Assembly: GCF_018224955.1 (NCBI RefSeq)
Contig: NZ_JAGTUU010000003.1
Location: forward strand, 372,001-436,000
Origin: Thetidibacter halocola
GTDB taxonomy: Bacteria > Pseudomonadota > Alphaproteobacteria > Rhodobacterales > Rhodobacteraceae
Length of the DNA stretch: 64,000 nucleotides
Direction of reading: 5' to 3'
Shown: positions 25,881-35,359 of the stretch, in pieces
How the letters are laid out: the number at the start of each line of letters is the position of its first letter
How positions within the stretch are numbered: position 1 is the stretch's first letter
Position numbers and translations under genes: made by a program
Notes under the pieces: model-generated
Told to the model about the DNA's origin: nothing
What the model saw: only the letters and a program-made list of their open reading frames with translations
The model's database searches: none

Positions 25881-26342
25881 ATGCGCCCCTTTGTTCTTGC
25901 CCTTTTTCTGCTTGTCCCCGGTGCGGCGCAGGCGCAGCAGGCCCAGCCCGCGGATGTGCAGACATTGCAATCCTGCGTCCAGAACTATGCCAATGGCGCG
26001 CCGCAAAGCCGGGTGATCGGCGGCTGCGTCGGAATCATCGACGGGGCGTTCCGCAACGGCACGACGCTCGAGATCGCAGAGGGGATCATGCGCGAACACG
26101 CCGCATGGGACACGCTGCTGAACGCCTGGTGGCAACCGATGAAAGCACGGGCGCAGGCGAACGGCACGTGGGACCGGTTGCTCGCCTCGCAGCGGCAGTG
26201 GATCAGGGACCGCGATGCGGAATGCCAGCGCGCCTACGACAGCGCGGGCGGCGGCTCGATCCGGGTGATTTATGCCGCCGAATGCCAGCGCGACCTGACC
26301 GCGGCCAAGGCGGTGGATTTCTTCTACAGTCTCTACAAGTAG
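25881..26342 (+). CDS. Exported LprI-like (DUF1311) protein
   Basis: A 153-residue protein with a signal peptide (MRPFVLALFLLVPGAAQA). The body has the DUF1311 pattern: C at CVQNYA and CVGIIDG, then W-LL-W, and SQRQWIRDRDAECQRAY near the C-terminus. The family includes mycobacterial LprI, which binds lysozyme; the function here is unknown. The ATG at 25881 follows GGAG. It opens a block of three small exported or membrane proteins inside the leucine-degradation operon. Confidence 0.8.
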   Translation: MRPFVLALFLLVPGAAQAQQAQPADVQTLQSCVQNYANGAPQSRVIGGCVGIIDGAFRNGTTLEIAEGIMREHAAWDTLLNAWWQPMKARAQANGTWDRLLASQRQWIRDRDAECQRAYDSAGGGSIRVIYAAECQRDLTAAKAVDFFYSLYK

Positions 26343-26358
26343 CCTCCGGGGCAGGGGC

Positions 26359-26664
26359 ATGAGCCGGTGGTTGTGGTTTCTGCCGCTCGCTGCTCTGACG
26401 CTGGTGGGGGCACTGCTGGCCTTCCGCTATGGCTGGGTCGCCGCCAACCTGTCGGAAACCGCGGCGATCGAGACCTATGCCGCGCGCTACATGGACGAGA
26501 CGGGATCGCCCGCCGCCGACTGCACCGCCGTGCCGGGCAACCGCGTCTGGCTGGTCATCCGCTGCGGCAGCGGTCAGGATCGCATTGTCTACCGGGTCAA
26601 CCGGTTCGGCGGGCTGGTCGATGTGACCGTCGGATCCGATCCCTTGCAGGAGCCTCGCACGTGA
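26359..26664 (+). CDS. Small single-span membrane protein
   Basis: A 101-residue protein with one N-terminal membrane segment (WLWFLPLAALTLVGALLAFRYG) and a periplasmic domain with two cysteines (ADCTAV and VIRCGSG), perhaps disulphide-linked. I do not recognise it. Its stop overlaps the GTG of the next DUF1311 gene, so the trio is co-translated. Confidence 0.7.
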   Translation: MSRWLWFLPLAALTLVGALLAFRYGWVAANLSETAAIETYAARYMDETGSPAADCTAVPGNRVWLVIRCGSGQDRIVYRVNRFGGLVDVTVGSDPLQEPRT

Positions 26665-27131
26665 AATCCTTCGCCTTGATCCTCGCCGCTCTCGCCATGC
26701 CGGCCGCCGCGCAGGACCTGGTCTTTTCGCCACAGCCGACGCAGGCCTGCCTCGCCTCCGGCCAGCCCTTCGACCAGTGTATCGGGCTTGCCGCCGATGC
26801 CTGCACCGCCGCCAACGGCTATGCAACCGTGGTCCAGGGCGGTTGCCTGTCGCGTGAGGCAGAGTGGTGGGACGGCCGCCTCAACGCCGCCTACCAGCGC
26901 GCCATGGCCGGGGCAAAGCAGTCGGACAGCCAGAGCGGCCAATACGCCCCCAGCCAGGCCAAGGCGCTGCGCGCCATGCAACGCGCCTGGATCCCGTTCC
27001 GGGATGAGACCTGCAGTTTCGAAGCCAGCCAATGGGGCGGCGGCACCGGGGCAGGGCCGGCCTTTGCCGCCTGCCTGATGCGGCTGACCGCGTATCAGAC
27101 GCATTACCTAGAAAACATCGGTCTGAACTGA
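26661..27131 (+). CDS. Second exported LprI-like (DUF1311) protein
   Basis: A 156-residue protein with a signal peptide (MKSFALILAALAMPAAA). It shows the DUF1311 features: several cysteines, CLSREAEWWDGRLNAAYQRAM and the LRAMQRAWIPFRDETCSFE block. It starts with GTG at 26661, overlapping the previous stop (GTGA), and ends in a TGATG overlap with the synthetase gene. It is a distant paralogue of the protein at 25881-26342. Confidence 0.8.
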   Translation: MKSFALILAALAMPAAAQDLVFSPQPTQACLASGQPFDQCIGLAADACTAANGYATVVQGGCLSREAEWWDGRLNAAYQRAMAGAKQSDSQSGQYAPSQAKALRAMQRAWIPFRDETCSFEASQWGGGTGAGPAFAACLMRLTAYQTHYLENIGLN

Positions 27132-28678
27132 TGCTGACCCGCGCGCCTACATATGATGCCTTGCACGACGGGTTCCGCTGGACCCTGCCCGAAGGGCTGA
27201 ACATGGCGGTGCAGGTCTGTGACGCGCGCGCCCACGCCACGCCCGAGGCGCTGGCCATCATCGACCTGACCGACGGCGCGCGGCGCGACGTGACCTGTGG
27301 CGCGCTCTACACGCTGTCCCGCCGGGTCGAGGCGACCCTGCGGCGCCGCGGCGTGGACAGGGGCGACAGGGTGGGCGTCCTGCTGTCGCAATCGCCGCTG
27401 TGCGCCGCCGCGCATCTTGCGGCCTGGCGGATGGGCGCGATCAGCGTGCCGCTGTTCAAGCTGTTCCAGGGCGACGCGCTGCGCACGCGGCTCGAGGATT
27501 GCGGCGCGCGGATCGTGGTCACGGATATCGACGGGGCCTTCCTGCTGTCGGAACTCGGCGTCGCGGCACTGGTCGAGGCCGACCTGACCGACCCGCCCAC
27601 TGATGCGCCACCCGCCGACACCGGGCCGGAAACCCCGGCGGTGCTGATCTACACCTCGGGCACCACGGGCAAGCCCAAGGGCGCGCTGCACGGCCACCGG
27701 GTTCTGACCGGCCATCTGCCCGGCGTCGAGATGAGCCACGATTTCCTCGGCCAACCCGGCGACGTTCTGTGGACCCCCGCCGACTGGGCCTGGATCGGTG
27801 GGTTGTTCGACGTTCTGATGCCCGGCCTCGCGCTCGGCGTGCCGGTGGTCGCGGCGCGCGCCGACAAGTTCACGCCCGAGACCTGCGCGCAGGTGATCCG
27901 CGAGGGTCGCGTGCGCAACGTTTTCTTCCCGCCCACCGCGCTGCGCATGCTCAAGGCCGCCGATGCAAGCCTGCCGGGCCTGCGCAGCGTTGCCAGCGGT
28001 GGCGAGCCGCTGGGGGCCGAGATGCTGGCCTGGGGGCGGGACGCGCTGGATGTGACGATCAACGAGTTCTACGGCCAGACCGAATGCAACATGGTCGCCT
28101 CGTCCTGCGCCGCGCTGTTCGACCCGCGCCCGGGCTGCATCGGCCGCGCCGTGCCGGGCTTCGACGTGGCGGTGATCGACGAGGCGGGGCAACCGACGAC
28201 GGACGAGGGCGCCATCGCCATCCGCCGCGGCTGCGCCTCGATGCTGCTGGAATACTGGGGCAACCCGCAGGCCACCGCCGAGAAGTTCCGCGGCGACTGG
28301 CTGCTGACCGGCGACCGCGGGACGATCGAGGGCGGGTATATCCGCTTCGTCGGGCGCGAGGACGATGTCATCACCAGCGCGGGCTATCGCATCGGCCCCT
28401 CCGAGATCGAGGATTGCCTGCTGACCCATCCCGCCGTCGCCACCGTCGGCGTGGTGGGCAAGCCCGATAGCCTGCGCACCGAGATCGTCAAGGCCTATGT
28501 CGTGCTCAAACCCGGCGCGCGGGCCAGCGCGGAGACGTTGCAGGACTGGGTCAAGGCGCGCCTCGCAAGCTATTCCTATCCCAGGGAAATCGCCTTTCTC
28601 GACGCGCTGCCGATGACCGTCACCGGCAAGGTCATCCGCAAGGACCTGAAAAGCATGGCGGCAGAGGAAGGGGCATGA
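27131..28678 (+). CDS. AMP-forming acyl-CoA synthetase
   Basis: A 515-residue adenylate-forming ligase. The phosphate loop is YTSGTTGKPKG (174-184), with NEFYGQTECN, the DWLLTGDRG hinge, ITSAGYRIGPSEIE and a C-terminal catalytic lysine in MTVTGKVIRKDL. In this operon the likely substrate is isovalerate or another branched or short acid, or acetoacetate made by the pathway; the substrate cannot be read from the sequence. The ATG at 27131 overlaps the previous stop, so an enzyme is translationally coupled to an exported DUF1311 protein. Confidence 0.88.
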   Translation: MLTRAPTYDALHDGFRWTLPEGLNMAVQVCDARAHATPEALAIIDLTDGARRDVTCGALYTLSRRVEATLRRRGVDRGDRVGVLLSQSPLCAAAHLAAWRMGAISVPLFKLFQGDALRTRLEDCGARIVVTDIDGAFLLSELGVAALVEADLTDPPTDAPPADTGPETPAVLIYTSGTTGKPKGALHGHRVLTGHLPGVEMSHDFLGQPGDVLWTPADWAWIGGLFDVLMPGLALGVPVVAARADKFTPETCAQVIREGRVRNVFFPPTALRMLKAADASLPGLRSVASGGEPLGAEMLAWGRDALDVTINEFYGQTECNMVASSCAALFDPRPGCIGRAVPGFDVAVIDEAGQPTTDEGAIAIRRGCASMLLEYWGNPQATAEKFRGDWLLTGDRGTIEGGYIRFVGREDDVITSAGYRIGPSEIEDCLLTHPAVATVGVVGKPDSLRTEIVKAYVVLKPGARASAETLQDWVKARLASYSYPREIAFLDALPMTVTGKVIRKDLKSMAAEEGA

Positions 28679-29259
28679 AACACGCGCTTTTCGCCGCCCT
28701 GATCGCCGCCGCTCCGCTTTGTGCGCAAGAGGCGCTGCCGGATTTCGCCACCTGCCTCGACAGCGACATGGCGCAATTCGAGCGCAGCCTGCGCGCGCTG
28801 CAAACCCTGCCCGAACCGCGCGAGTTCGAGATCGGCGACACGCGCGGGGTCGGCTGGTGCGGCTCGGCCGGGATCATCGCCTGCGACCGTAGCGAAACCC
28901 CCTATCCCTGCCAGCACCGACTCGCCGCCCTGCAAGAGGCGACGCGCCGCGCCGTGCTCGACAGCCTGCCGCCGCCCGAGTCGCTGCCCGACGCGCCGGG
29001 CGACTGGGCCGCGCCGCTTTATCCGCGGGTCTACGCCCTGGCGCATGGCTTGTCCGCCGGGCCGGATTGCGACGGCGCGACCGAGGCGCGCGGCGCCTGG
29101 TGCGCGGCCTGGGAGGCCAACAACCGCCTGCGCGACGCGGTGCTGGCACATCAGCTGGCGCGCTATTTCGGCGTAACCGCGCCGGCGGTGGACCTCGGCT
29201 GGGCCCAGGTGCCGCCGCCCGTGCGCCCCGTGGCGCGAAACGCGGAGGGTGGCGAATGA
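28675..29259 (+). CDS. Exported protein of unknown function in the leucine operon
   Basis: A 194-residue protein with a short signal peptide ([18 protein letters not shown]). The mature part has six cysteines ([36 protein letters not shown]), suggesting disulphides in the periplasm. I do not recognise the family. The ATG overlaps the synthetase stop (ATGA). It is followed by 148 bases without a gene before mccB. Confidence 0.7.
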   Translation: MKHALFAALIAAAPLCAQEALPDFATCLDSDMAQFERSLRALQTLPEPREFEIGDTRGVGWCGSAGIIACDRSETPYPCQHRLAALQEATRRAVLDSLPPPESLPDAPGDWAAPLYPRVYALAHGLSAGPDCDGATEARGAWCAAWEANNRLRDAVLAHQLARYFGVTAPAVDLGWAQVPPPVRPVARNAEGGE

Positions 29260-29407
29260 GCAGACGGCAGGACCGGCCAGGCATCGGCCCGGTGGCGCCC
29301 GGGGCTTGGGCGGGCAGGGCCGACCCTCGCCCGCTATGGACGAAACACGCGGCGCGGTCCGGCGGGGCGATCCCGCGGCGCGCGGCGACGGGGAAGGAAG
29401 CAGCAGC

Positions 29408-31009
29408 ATGAGACTGCAATCGTCGGTCGTGACCGGCTCGGAAACCTATCGCGCCAACCGTGCGGCGCACCTGGCCGCGCTGGCCGAGATCGAACAGGCC
29501 GCGGGCCTCGCCGCCGAGGGCGGCGGGCCGAAGGCGCGCGAGCGCCATGTCTCGCGCGGCAAGATGCTGCCGCGCGAGCGGGTGGCCAACCTGCTCGACC
29601 CCGGCTCGCCCTTCCTCGAGATTGGCGCGACGGCGGGGCATGGCCTCTATGACGACGCGGCCCCCTGCGCCGGCGTGATCGCCGGGATCGGCCTGGTCGA
29701 GGGGCGCCAGGTCATGGTCGTCTGCAACGACGCCACCGTGAAGGGCGGCACCTACTACCCGATGAGCGTCAAGAAACACCTGCGCGCGCAGGAGATCGCG
29801 CTGGAATGTCGTCTGCCCTGCGTCTACCTGGTGGACTCGGGCGGTGCGAACCTGCCCAACCAGGACGAGGTCTTTCCCGACCGCGACCATTTCGGGCGCA
29901 TCTTCTACAACCAGGCGCAGATGAGCGCGCAGGGCATCGCGCAGATCGCCGTCGTCATGGGCTCCTGCACGGCGGGCGGCGCCTATGTGCCGGCCATGTC
30001 GGACGTGACGATCATCGTCAAGGAACAAGGCACGATCTTCCTCGCCGGTCCGCCGCTGGTCAAGGCCGCGACGGGCGAGATCGTCACCGCAGAGGACCTC
30101 GGCGGCGGCGACGTGCACACCCGCCTCTCGGGCGTGGCCGACTACCTGGCCGAGGACGATGCCCACGCGCTGGCGCTGGCGCGGCGCGCCGTGGCCTCGC
30201 TGGGGCGCGCGTCGGCGACGTTGGATCTCGGCAGCGGTCCGCCCCCGGCCTACGATCCGGACGAAATCCTCGGCGCGGTGCCCGCCTCGCTCTCGACCCC
30301 CTACGACATCCGCGAGGTGATCGCACGGATCGTCGACGAGTCCTATTTCGACGATTTCAAGCCCCGCTTCGGCGAAACCCTCGTGACCGGCTTCGCCCGG
30401 ATCGAGGGGATGGATTGCGGCCTCATTGCCAACAACGGCGTGCTGTTCTCCGAGGCGGCGCAGAAGGGCGCGCATTTCGTCGAGCTCTGCTCGCAGCGCA
30501 AGATCCCGCTGATCTTCCTGCAGAACATCACCGGCTTCATGGTCGGCCGCAAATACGAGAACGAAGGAATCGCACGACACGGAGCCAAGATGGTGACGGC
30601 GGTAGCGACGACAGCCGTGCCCAAGATCACGCTGCTGGTGGGCGGCAGTTTCGGTGCCGGAAACTACGGCATGGCGGGCCGCGCCTACCAGCCGCGCTTT
30701 CTCTGGACCTGGCCCAACAGCCGCATCTCGGTCATGGGCGGCGCGCAGGCGGCAGGCGTTCTTGCAACGGTGAAACGCGACGCGATCGAACGGGCGGGCG
30801 GCGCATGGTCAGCCGAGGACGAGGCCGCGTTCAAGCGCCCCACGGTCGAGATGTTCGAACGCCAGTCGCACCCGCTCTATGCCAGCGCGCGCCTCTGGGA
30901 CGACGGCATCCTCGATCCGCGCAAGTCGCGGGCCGTACTGGCCCTGAGCCTGCGCGCGGCGCTGAACGCACCGATAGGCGAGACACGCTTCGGCGTGTTC
31001 CGGATGTGA
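29408..31009 (+). CDS. mccB: Methylcrotonyl-CoA carboxylase beta subunit
   Basis: Carboxyltransferase subunit, moves CO2 from carboxybiotin to 3-methylcrotonyl-CoA, 533 residues. Family blocks: [17 protein letters not shown], the two crotonase-like halves with [41 protein letters not shown], and [25 protein letters not shown]. The ATG at 29408 has GGAAGGAAG upstream; an open frame starting at 29249 is not credible. Partner is the biotin-bearing subunit at 31189-33132. Confidence 0.95.
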   Translation: MRLQSSVVTGSETYRANRAAHLAALAEIEQAAGLAAEGGGPKARERHVSRGKMLPRERVANLLDPGSPFLEIGATAGHGLYDDAAPCAGVIAGIGLVEGRQVMVVCNDATVKGGTYYPMSVKKHLRAQEIALECRLPCVYLVDSGGANLPNQDEVFPDRDHFGRIFYNQAQMSAQGIAQIAVVMGSCTAGGAYVPAMSDVTIIVKEQGTIFLAGPPLVKAATGEIVTAEDLGGGDVHTRLSGVADYLAEDDAHALALARRAVASLGRASATLDLGSGPPPAYDPDEILGAVPASLSTPYDIREVIARIVDESYFDDFKPRFGETLVTGFARIEGMDCGLIANNGVLFSEAAQKGAHFVELCSQRKIPLIFLQNITGFMVGRKYENEGIARHGAKMVTAVATTAVPKITLLVGGSFGAGNYGMAGRAYQPRFLWTWPNSRISVMGGAQAAGVLATVKRDAIERAGGAWSAEDEAAFKRPTVEMFERQSHPLYASARLWDDGILDPRKSRAVLALSLRAALNAPIGETRFGVFRM

Positions 31010-31010
31010 G

Positions 31011-31120
31011 CCGGGCAGGGGCTCTGCCCCTTTGCCCCTGCGGGGCATTCACCCCGGAGTTCAGGGGCAAGATGAAGGGGCACCGGGTCCGTTCTTCATC
31101 TTGCCGGGCAAACTCCGGGG
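31011..31120. repeat. Dispersed repeat copy B: hairpin, core, and inverted core
   Basis: Between mccB and mccA: a hairpin (GCAGGGGC / GCTCTGCCCC around 31016-31030), a core at 31051-31081 identical over 30 bases to 17351-17380, and a second core in inverted orientation at 31092-31120. The two cores face each other with a short loop and could form a long imperfect hairpin (27-base arms) in the mRNA. Confidence 0.75.
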
Positions 31121-31188
31121 AGCGCGAGGGGTTGGCCCCTCGCCGGCACGACAGAACGGCCCGGCACGACGCCGGAAGGGAGTGAGCA

Positions 31189-33132
31189 ATGTTCGACACG
31201 ATCCTGATCGCCAACCGGGGCGAGATCGCATGCCGCGTCATCCGCACGGCGCGCGCCATGGGGCTGCGGACGGTGGCGGTGCATTCCGACGTCGATGCGG
31301 GGGCGGCACATGTGGCGATGGCCGATGTCGCGGTCTGCATCGGTGGTGCGGCGCCTGCCGACAGCTATCTGCGGGGCGACCGGATTATCGCGGCGGCGCA
31401 GGCGACGGGCGCGCAGGCGATCCATCCGGGCTACGGCTTTCTTTCCGAGAACCCCGATTTCGTCGAGGCGGTCGAGGCGGCCGGGCTGACCTTCATCGGG
31501 CCATCGGCGGCGGCGATCCGGGCCATGGGTCTCAAGGACGCGGCCAAGGCGCTGATGGAGAAGGCCGGTGTGCCGGTCGTGCCGGGCTATCACGGCGCCG
31601 ATCAGGACCCCGGCCACCTCGAGGTCGAGGCGGACCGCATCGGGTATCCCGTCCTCATCAAGGCGGTGGCGGGTGGTGGCGGCAAGGGCATGCGGCTGGT
31701 CGAGACACCCGCCGGTTTCGTCGACGCGCTGGAACGCGCCAAGGCCGAGGCGCGCACCGCCTTCGGCAACGACTCCGTTCTGATCGAGAAATTCGTCGAG
31801 AAGCCGCGCCACATCGAGGTGCAGGTCTTTGGCGACGGCACGCGCGCGGTGCATCTGTTCGAACGCGACTGCTCGTTGCAACGCCGCCACCAGAAGGTCA
31901 TCGAGGAGGCCCCCGCGCCCGGCATGACGCCCGAGATGCGCGCAGCGATGGGGTCAGCCGCGGTGCGAGCCGCCGAGGCGATCGGCTATCGCGGCGCGGG
32001 CACGGTCGAGTTCATCGTGGACGGCAGCGACGGCCTGCGGCCCAATGGGTTCTGGTTCATGGAGATGAACACGCGCCTTCAAGTCGAGCACCCGGTGACC
32101 GAGGGGATCACCGGCGTGGACCTGGTGGAATGGCAGATCCGCGTCGCGGCGGGCGAACCGCTGCCTCTGCGGCAGGAGGAGCTTTCCATCACTGGCCATG
32201 CCTTCGAGGCGCGGCTTTACGCCGAGGACGTGCCGGCGGGGTTCCTGCCGGCGACCGGAACGTTGGCGCATCTGTCCTTCCCCGAGGGTGTGCGCGCCGA
32301 CAGCGGCGTGCGGTCGGGCGATGCGATCTCGCCGTTCTACGATCCGATGATCGCCAAGGTGATCGTGCATGGGCCGACCCGCGCGGTGGCGCTGCGGCAG
32401 CTTGCGCGCGGGCTCGAGGGCTGCCGCGTGGCGGGAACGGTGACGAACCTCGCCTTTTTGGGCGCCCTCGCGCGACACGAGGGGTTCGCCGCCGGCGACG
32501 TGGATACCGGGCTGATCGCGCGCGACCTGTCCGCGCTGGCCGCCGAGCCGCGGGCCGAGCCGCGCCATTGGGCGCGCGCCGCGCTGGCGGCGACCGGGCT
32601 GGATGCGCCGGGTGGCTGGGACCGGGGCTTTGCGCTCTGGGCACCGCTGGCGCGGCGGGTGACTTTGCGCCACGGCGACGAGGTCGTTGACTGTGTCCTG
32701 CGCGCGGAGGGACCAGACCGGGCGCGGATCGCCATCGGCGAGGCCGAGGTTCTGGCCGAATGGCAGGGCGGCGCCCTTCGGCTGGACGGCGGGCCCGCGC
32801 CCGAGGTGCATGTGGCGCCGCTTCGGGTTACGGTGTTCGACCGGTTCGGTCTGGCCTTCGACCTGCCCGACCCGCTGGAGCGTGCCTCGGCGGCGGGGGC
32901 GGGCGATGGGCTGACCCGCGCGCCGATGCCGGGCCGGGTGGTGAAGGTGCATGTCCATGCCGGGCAGGCCGTGGCTGCGGGCGACCGGCTGGCGGTGCTC
33001 GAGGCGATGAAGATGGAGCACACGATGCAGGCCGCGCGCGATGGCGTGGTGGCCGAGGTGCTGGTGGCCGCCGGCGACCAGGTCGAGGCGGGCGCGCCGC
33101 TGATCCGGCTGGAAGAGGAGGACGCGGCATGA
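31189..33132 (+). CDS. mccA: Methylcrotonyl-CoA carboxylase alpha subunit (biotin carboxylase)
   Basis: ATP-dependent carboxylation of its own biotin, 647 residues. Biotin carboxylase domain about 1-450 with the ATP-grasp glycine loop AGGGGKGMRL (161-170) and EMNTRLQVEHPVTEGITG. The C-terminal biotinyl domain has EAMKMEH with the biotinylated lysine K608. Start ATG with GGAAGGGAG upstream. The next gene overlaps its stop (ATGA). The biotin ligase that would modify K608 is encoded at 57561-58292. Confidence 0.96.
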   Translation: MFDTILIANRGEIACRVIRTARAMGLRTVAVHSDVDAGAAHVAMADVAVCIGGAAPADSYLRGDRIIAAAQATGAQAIHPGYGFLSENPDFVEAVEAAGLTFIGPSAAAIRAMGLKDAAKALMEKAGVPVVPGYHGADQDPGHLEVEADRIGYPVLIKAVAGGGGKGMRLVETPAGFVDALERAKAEARTAFGNDSVLIEKFVEKPRHIEVQVFGDGTRAVHLFERDCSLQRRHQKVIEEAPAPGMTPEMRAAMGSAAVRAAEAIGYRGAGTVEFIVDGSDGLRPNGFWFMEMNTRLQVEHPVTEGITGVDLVEWQIRVAAGEPLPLRQEELSITGHAFEARLYAEDVPAGFLPATGTLAHLSFPEGVRADSGVRSGDAISPFYDPMIAKVIVHGPTRAVALRQLARGLEGCRVAGTVTNLAFLGALARHEGFAAGDVDTGLIARDLSALAAEPRAEPRHWARAALAATGLDAPGGWDRGFALWAPLARRVTLRHGDEVVDCVLRAEGPDRARIAIGEAEVLAEWQGGALRLDGGPAPEVHVAPLRVTVFDRFGLAFDLPDPLERASAAGAGDGLTRAPMPGRVVKVHVHAGQAVAAGDRLAVLEAMKMEHTMQAARDGVVAEVLVAAGDQVEAGAPLIRLEEEDAA

Positions 33133-33797
33133 TCCGCCTGCATCACGTGCAATACGGGCGTTCGTTCCGGGTGCTCTGGCTGATCGAGGAGATCGGCGTC
33201 GACAGGTTCGGCGGGCTCGAGGTGATCGAGCACCGGATCGGCACCCGCGAGATGGCCGAAAGCGGGCTGGCCCGAGTCTCGCCGGCGGTGCGCATCCCGG
33301 CGATCGAGTTCGACGTGCTCGAAATGAGCGAGTCGGGCGCAATCGTCGAATACCTGGCCGAAACCTTTGCCCCCGGCCTCGCGCGGATGCCGGGCAACCC
33401 GGAGCGGCCGCGCTGGCTGCAATGGATCCACTACGCCGAGACGATGGCGAGCCTGATCGAGAACCTGAATCTCCAGATGGTCTTCCTGCGGCCGCCGGCG
33501 AAACCCTCGCCGATCGTGGTCAAGCTGACGGTCGCGCGGCTGCGCCAGACGCTGCGCGGCATGGAGACGGCGCTGGAGGGGCGTGACTGGCTGTTGCCCT
33601 CCGGCTTTTCGGCGGCGGATATCATGATGGGCTTCAACCTGTTCGCCGCGCCCTATTACGTGCGGATGGAGGAATTCCCGCGGCTGCTGGCCTACAAGGC
33701 CCGGATCGAGGCGCGACCGGCCTACCAGCGGGCGGTGGAGCGCGAGGGGCCGCAGCGGTTCTATGACCGGGACTTCTATCCGGTGCCGGAAGCGTGA
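33129..33797 (+). CDS. Glutathione S-transferase family protein
   Basis: A 222-residue GST: a thioredoxin-like N-terminus (IRLHHVQYGRSFRVLWLIEEIG with the ESGAIVEYLAE glutathione-binding loop) and an all-helical C-terminal domain (FSAADIMMGFNLFAAPYY). It overlaps mccA by ATGA and is part of the leucine operon. The substrate is unknown; in this place it may detoxify reactive enoyl-CoA or aldehyde by-products (inference). Confidence 0.85.
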   Translation: MIRLHHVQYGRSFRVLWLIEEIGVDRFGGLEVIEHRIGTREMAESGLARVSPAVRIPAIEFDVLEMSESGAIVEYLAETFAPGLARMPGNPERPRWLQWIHYAETMASLIENLNLQMVFLRPPAKPSPIVVKLTVARLRQTLRGMETALEGRDWLLPSGFSAADIMMGFNLFAAPYYVRMEEFPRLLAYKARIEARPAYQRAVEREGPQRFYDRDFYPVPEA

Positions 33798-33850
33798 GCC
33801 GGCGCGCGGATACGAAAACTGCATGGGTGGCGCCTGCGAGCGCCTTCGAC

Positions 33851-33880
33851 GGAAATTTGTCCGGCAAGATGGAGCAAGGG
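33851..33880. repeat. Possible degenerate copy of the dispersed repeat
   Basis: GAAATTTGTCCGGCAAGATG at 33852-33871 resembles the conserved core (GAGTTT..CCGGGCAAGATGAAG) but lacks the hairpin half. It lies in the GST/hmgL gap, again between operon genes. Confidence 0.35.
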
Positions 33881-33887
33881 GCGCGGC

Positions 33888-34742
33888 ATGGGTGAGTTCG
33901 TCGAGATCTTCGAGGTGGGGCCGCGCGACGGGCTTCAGAACGAAAAGGCGCTGATCCCGACCGCCGACAAGGTCGCGCTGGTCGATTGCCTGTCGGGGGC
34001 GGGGTTCCGGCGGATCGAATGCGCCTCTTTCGTCAGCCCGAAATGGGTGCCGCAGATGGCCGACAGCGCCGAGGTTCTGGCTGCTATCACACGCGTCCCG
34101 GGCGTGTCCTACGCGGCGCTGACGCCGAACCTCAAAGGGCTGGAACGCGCGCTCGAGGCCGGGGTCGACGAGGTGGCGGTGTTCGGGTCGGCCTCCGAAG
34201 GGTTCAGCCGTGCAAACATCAACGCCAGCGTGGACGAAAGCCTCGCGCGGTTCGTGCCGGTGACCGATGCGGCGCGGGCGGCGGGCCTGCCGGTGCGTGG
34301 CTATGTCTCCTGCGTGGTGGAATGCCCCTATGACGGTGCGGTGGCGCCGGCCTCGGTGGCGCGGGTGGTGGCGGCGCTGCGCGAGATGGGCTGCTACGAG
34401 ATCAGCCTCGGCGACACGATCGGCCGCGGCCGGCCCGAGGCGGTGGATGCCATGCTGGATGCGGTTTTGCAGGAAATCGGGCCCGGGCAGCTGGCCGGGC
34501 ATTTCCACGACACGGCGGGCCGGGCGCTGGATAATGTCGCGGTGGCGCTGGCGCGCGGGCTGCGGGTCTTCGACGCGGCGGTGGGCGGGCTGGGCGGCTG
34601 TCCCTATGCGCCTGGGGCTGCGGGCAACGTGGCGACGGAGGCGGTGCATGACTTCCTTGTGGGGCGGGGGTTCGAGACCGGGCTGGACCGCGCGGTGCTG
34701 GAGCGGGCGGCGGCGATGGCGCAGGCGATGCGGGGGCGGTAA
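33888..34742 (+). CDS. hmgL: Hydroxymethylglutaryl-CoA lyase
   Basis: Cleaves HMG-CoA to acetoacetate and acetyl-CoA, last step of leucine degradation, 284 residues. Conserved R13-D14 in GPRDGLQNE, metal-ligand histidines H205 and H207 in GHFHDT, and the catalytic Cys238 in VGGLGGCPYAPGAAGN are all present. It shares one base with the next gene (TAATG). TIM-barrel enzyme of the DRE/LeuA-like superfamily. Confidence 0.96.
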   Translation: MGEFVEIFEVGPRDGLQNEKALIPTADKVALVDCLSGAGFRRIECASFVSPKWVPQMADSAEVLAAITRVPGVSYAALTPNLKGLERALEAGVDEVAVFGSASEGFSRANINASVDESLARFVPVTDAARAAGLPVRGYVSCVVECPYDGAVAPASVARVVAALREMGCYEISLGDTIGRGRPEAVDAMLDAVLQEIGPGQLAGHFHDTAGRALDNVAVALARGLRVFDAAVGGLGGCPYAPGAAGNVATEAVHDFLVGRGFETGLDRAVLERAAAMAQAMRGR

Positions 34743-35359
34743 TGAGCGACCCGGGACATTGGGACAGGGCCTATGCCAGGAGCGCCGAGGCGCTGAGCTG
34801 GTTCGAGGCCGATCCCGTGCGCTCACTGGCGCTGCTCGACCGGGCCGGGCTGCGGCCGGGGCAGGCGGTGGTCGACGTGGGTGGCGGCGCCTCGCTTCTG
34901 GTCGATGCGCTGCTCGCGCGGGGGCTGGGGCCGGTCACGGTGCTGGACCTGTCTCCAGTCGCGCTGGCAACGTCACAGTCGCGGCTGGGACCGTTGGCCG
35001 AACGGGTCGACTGGATCGCGGGCGACGTCACCGCCTGGCGGCCGGAGCCGGGCGGATATGCGCTGTGGCATGACCGGGCGGTGTTCCACTTCCTGACGAC
35101 CGCGGCGGGGCAGGCGGCCTACGCGGCGGTGCTGCACCGCGCGCTCGCGCCGGGCGGGGCGGCGGTGGTTGCAACCTTCGCGCCCGACGGGCCGGAACGA
35201 TGCAGCGGGCTGCCGGTGCAGCGCTGGTCGTCCGAGGACCTGGCGCAGGCGCTGGGCCTGCGGCTGGACCATGCCGAGCGGTTCGTACACGTGACCCCGA
35301 GCGGCAATGAGCAACGGTTCCAGATGGCGCTGATGCGCAAGGAGGGCGAGGATGGCTGA
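34742..35359 (+). CDS. Class I SAM-dependent methyltransferase
   Basis: A 205-residue methyltransferase. The SAM-binding loop is VVDVGGGASLLVDALL (motif I), with TVLDLSPVALA following and a later DRAVFHFLTTAAGQ. The substrate is unknown. It overlaps hmgL by one base and the hydratase gene by eight bases, so it is tightly embedded in the leucine operon; why is not clear. Confidence 0.85.
   Translation: MSDPGHWDRAYARSAEALSWFEADPVRSLALLDRAGLRPGQAVVDVGGGASLLVDALLARGLGPVTVLDLSPVALATSQSRLGPLAERVDWIAGDVTAWRPEPGGYALWHDRAVFHFLTTAAGQAAYAAVLHRALAPGGAAVVATFAPDGPERCSGLPVQRWSSEDLAQALGLRLDHAERFVHVTPSGNEQRFQMALMRKEGEDG

Noticed and set aside
29249-29407. N-terminal extension of mccB
   Set aside because: The added residues are low-complexity and unlike the family; the ATG at 29408 has a good ribosome-binding site.
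32337-34826. An 829-codon minus-strand frame across mccA, GST and hmgL
   Set aside because: Covers three well-supported plus-strand enzymes; Arg/Pro-rich composition typical of antisense frames.
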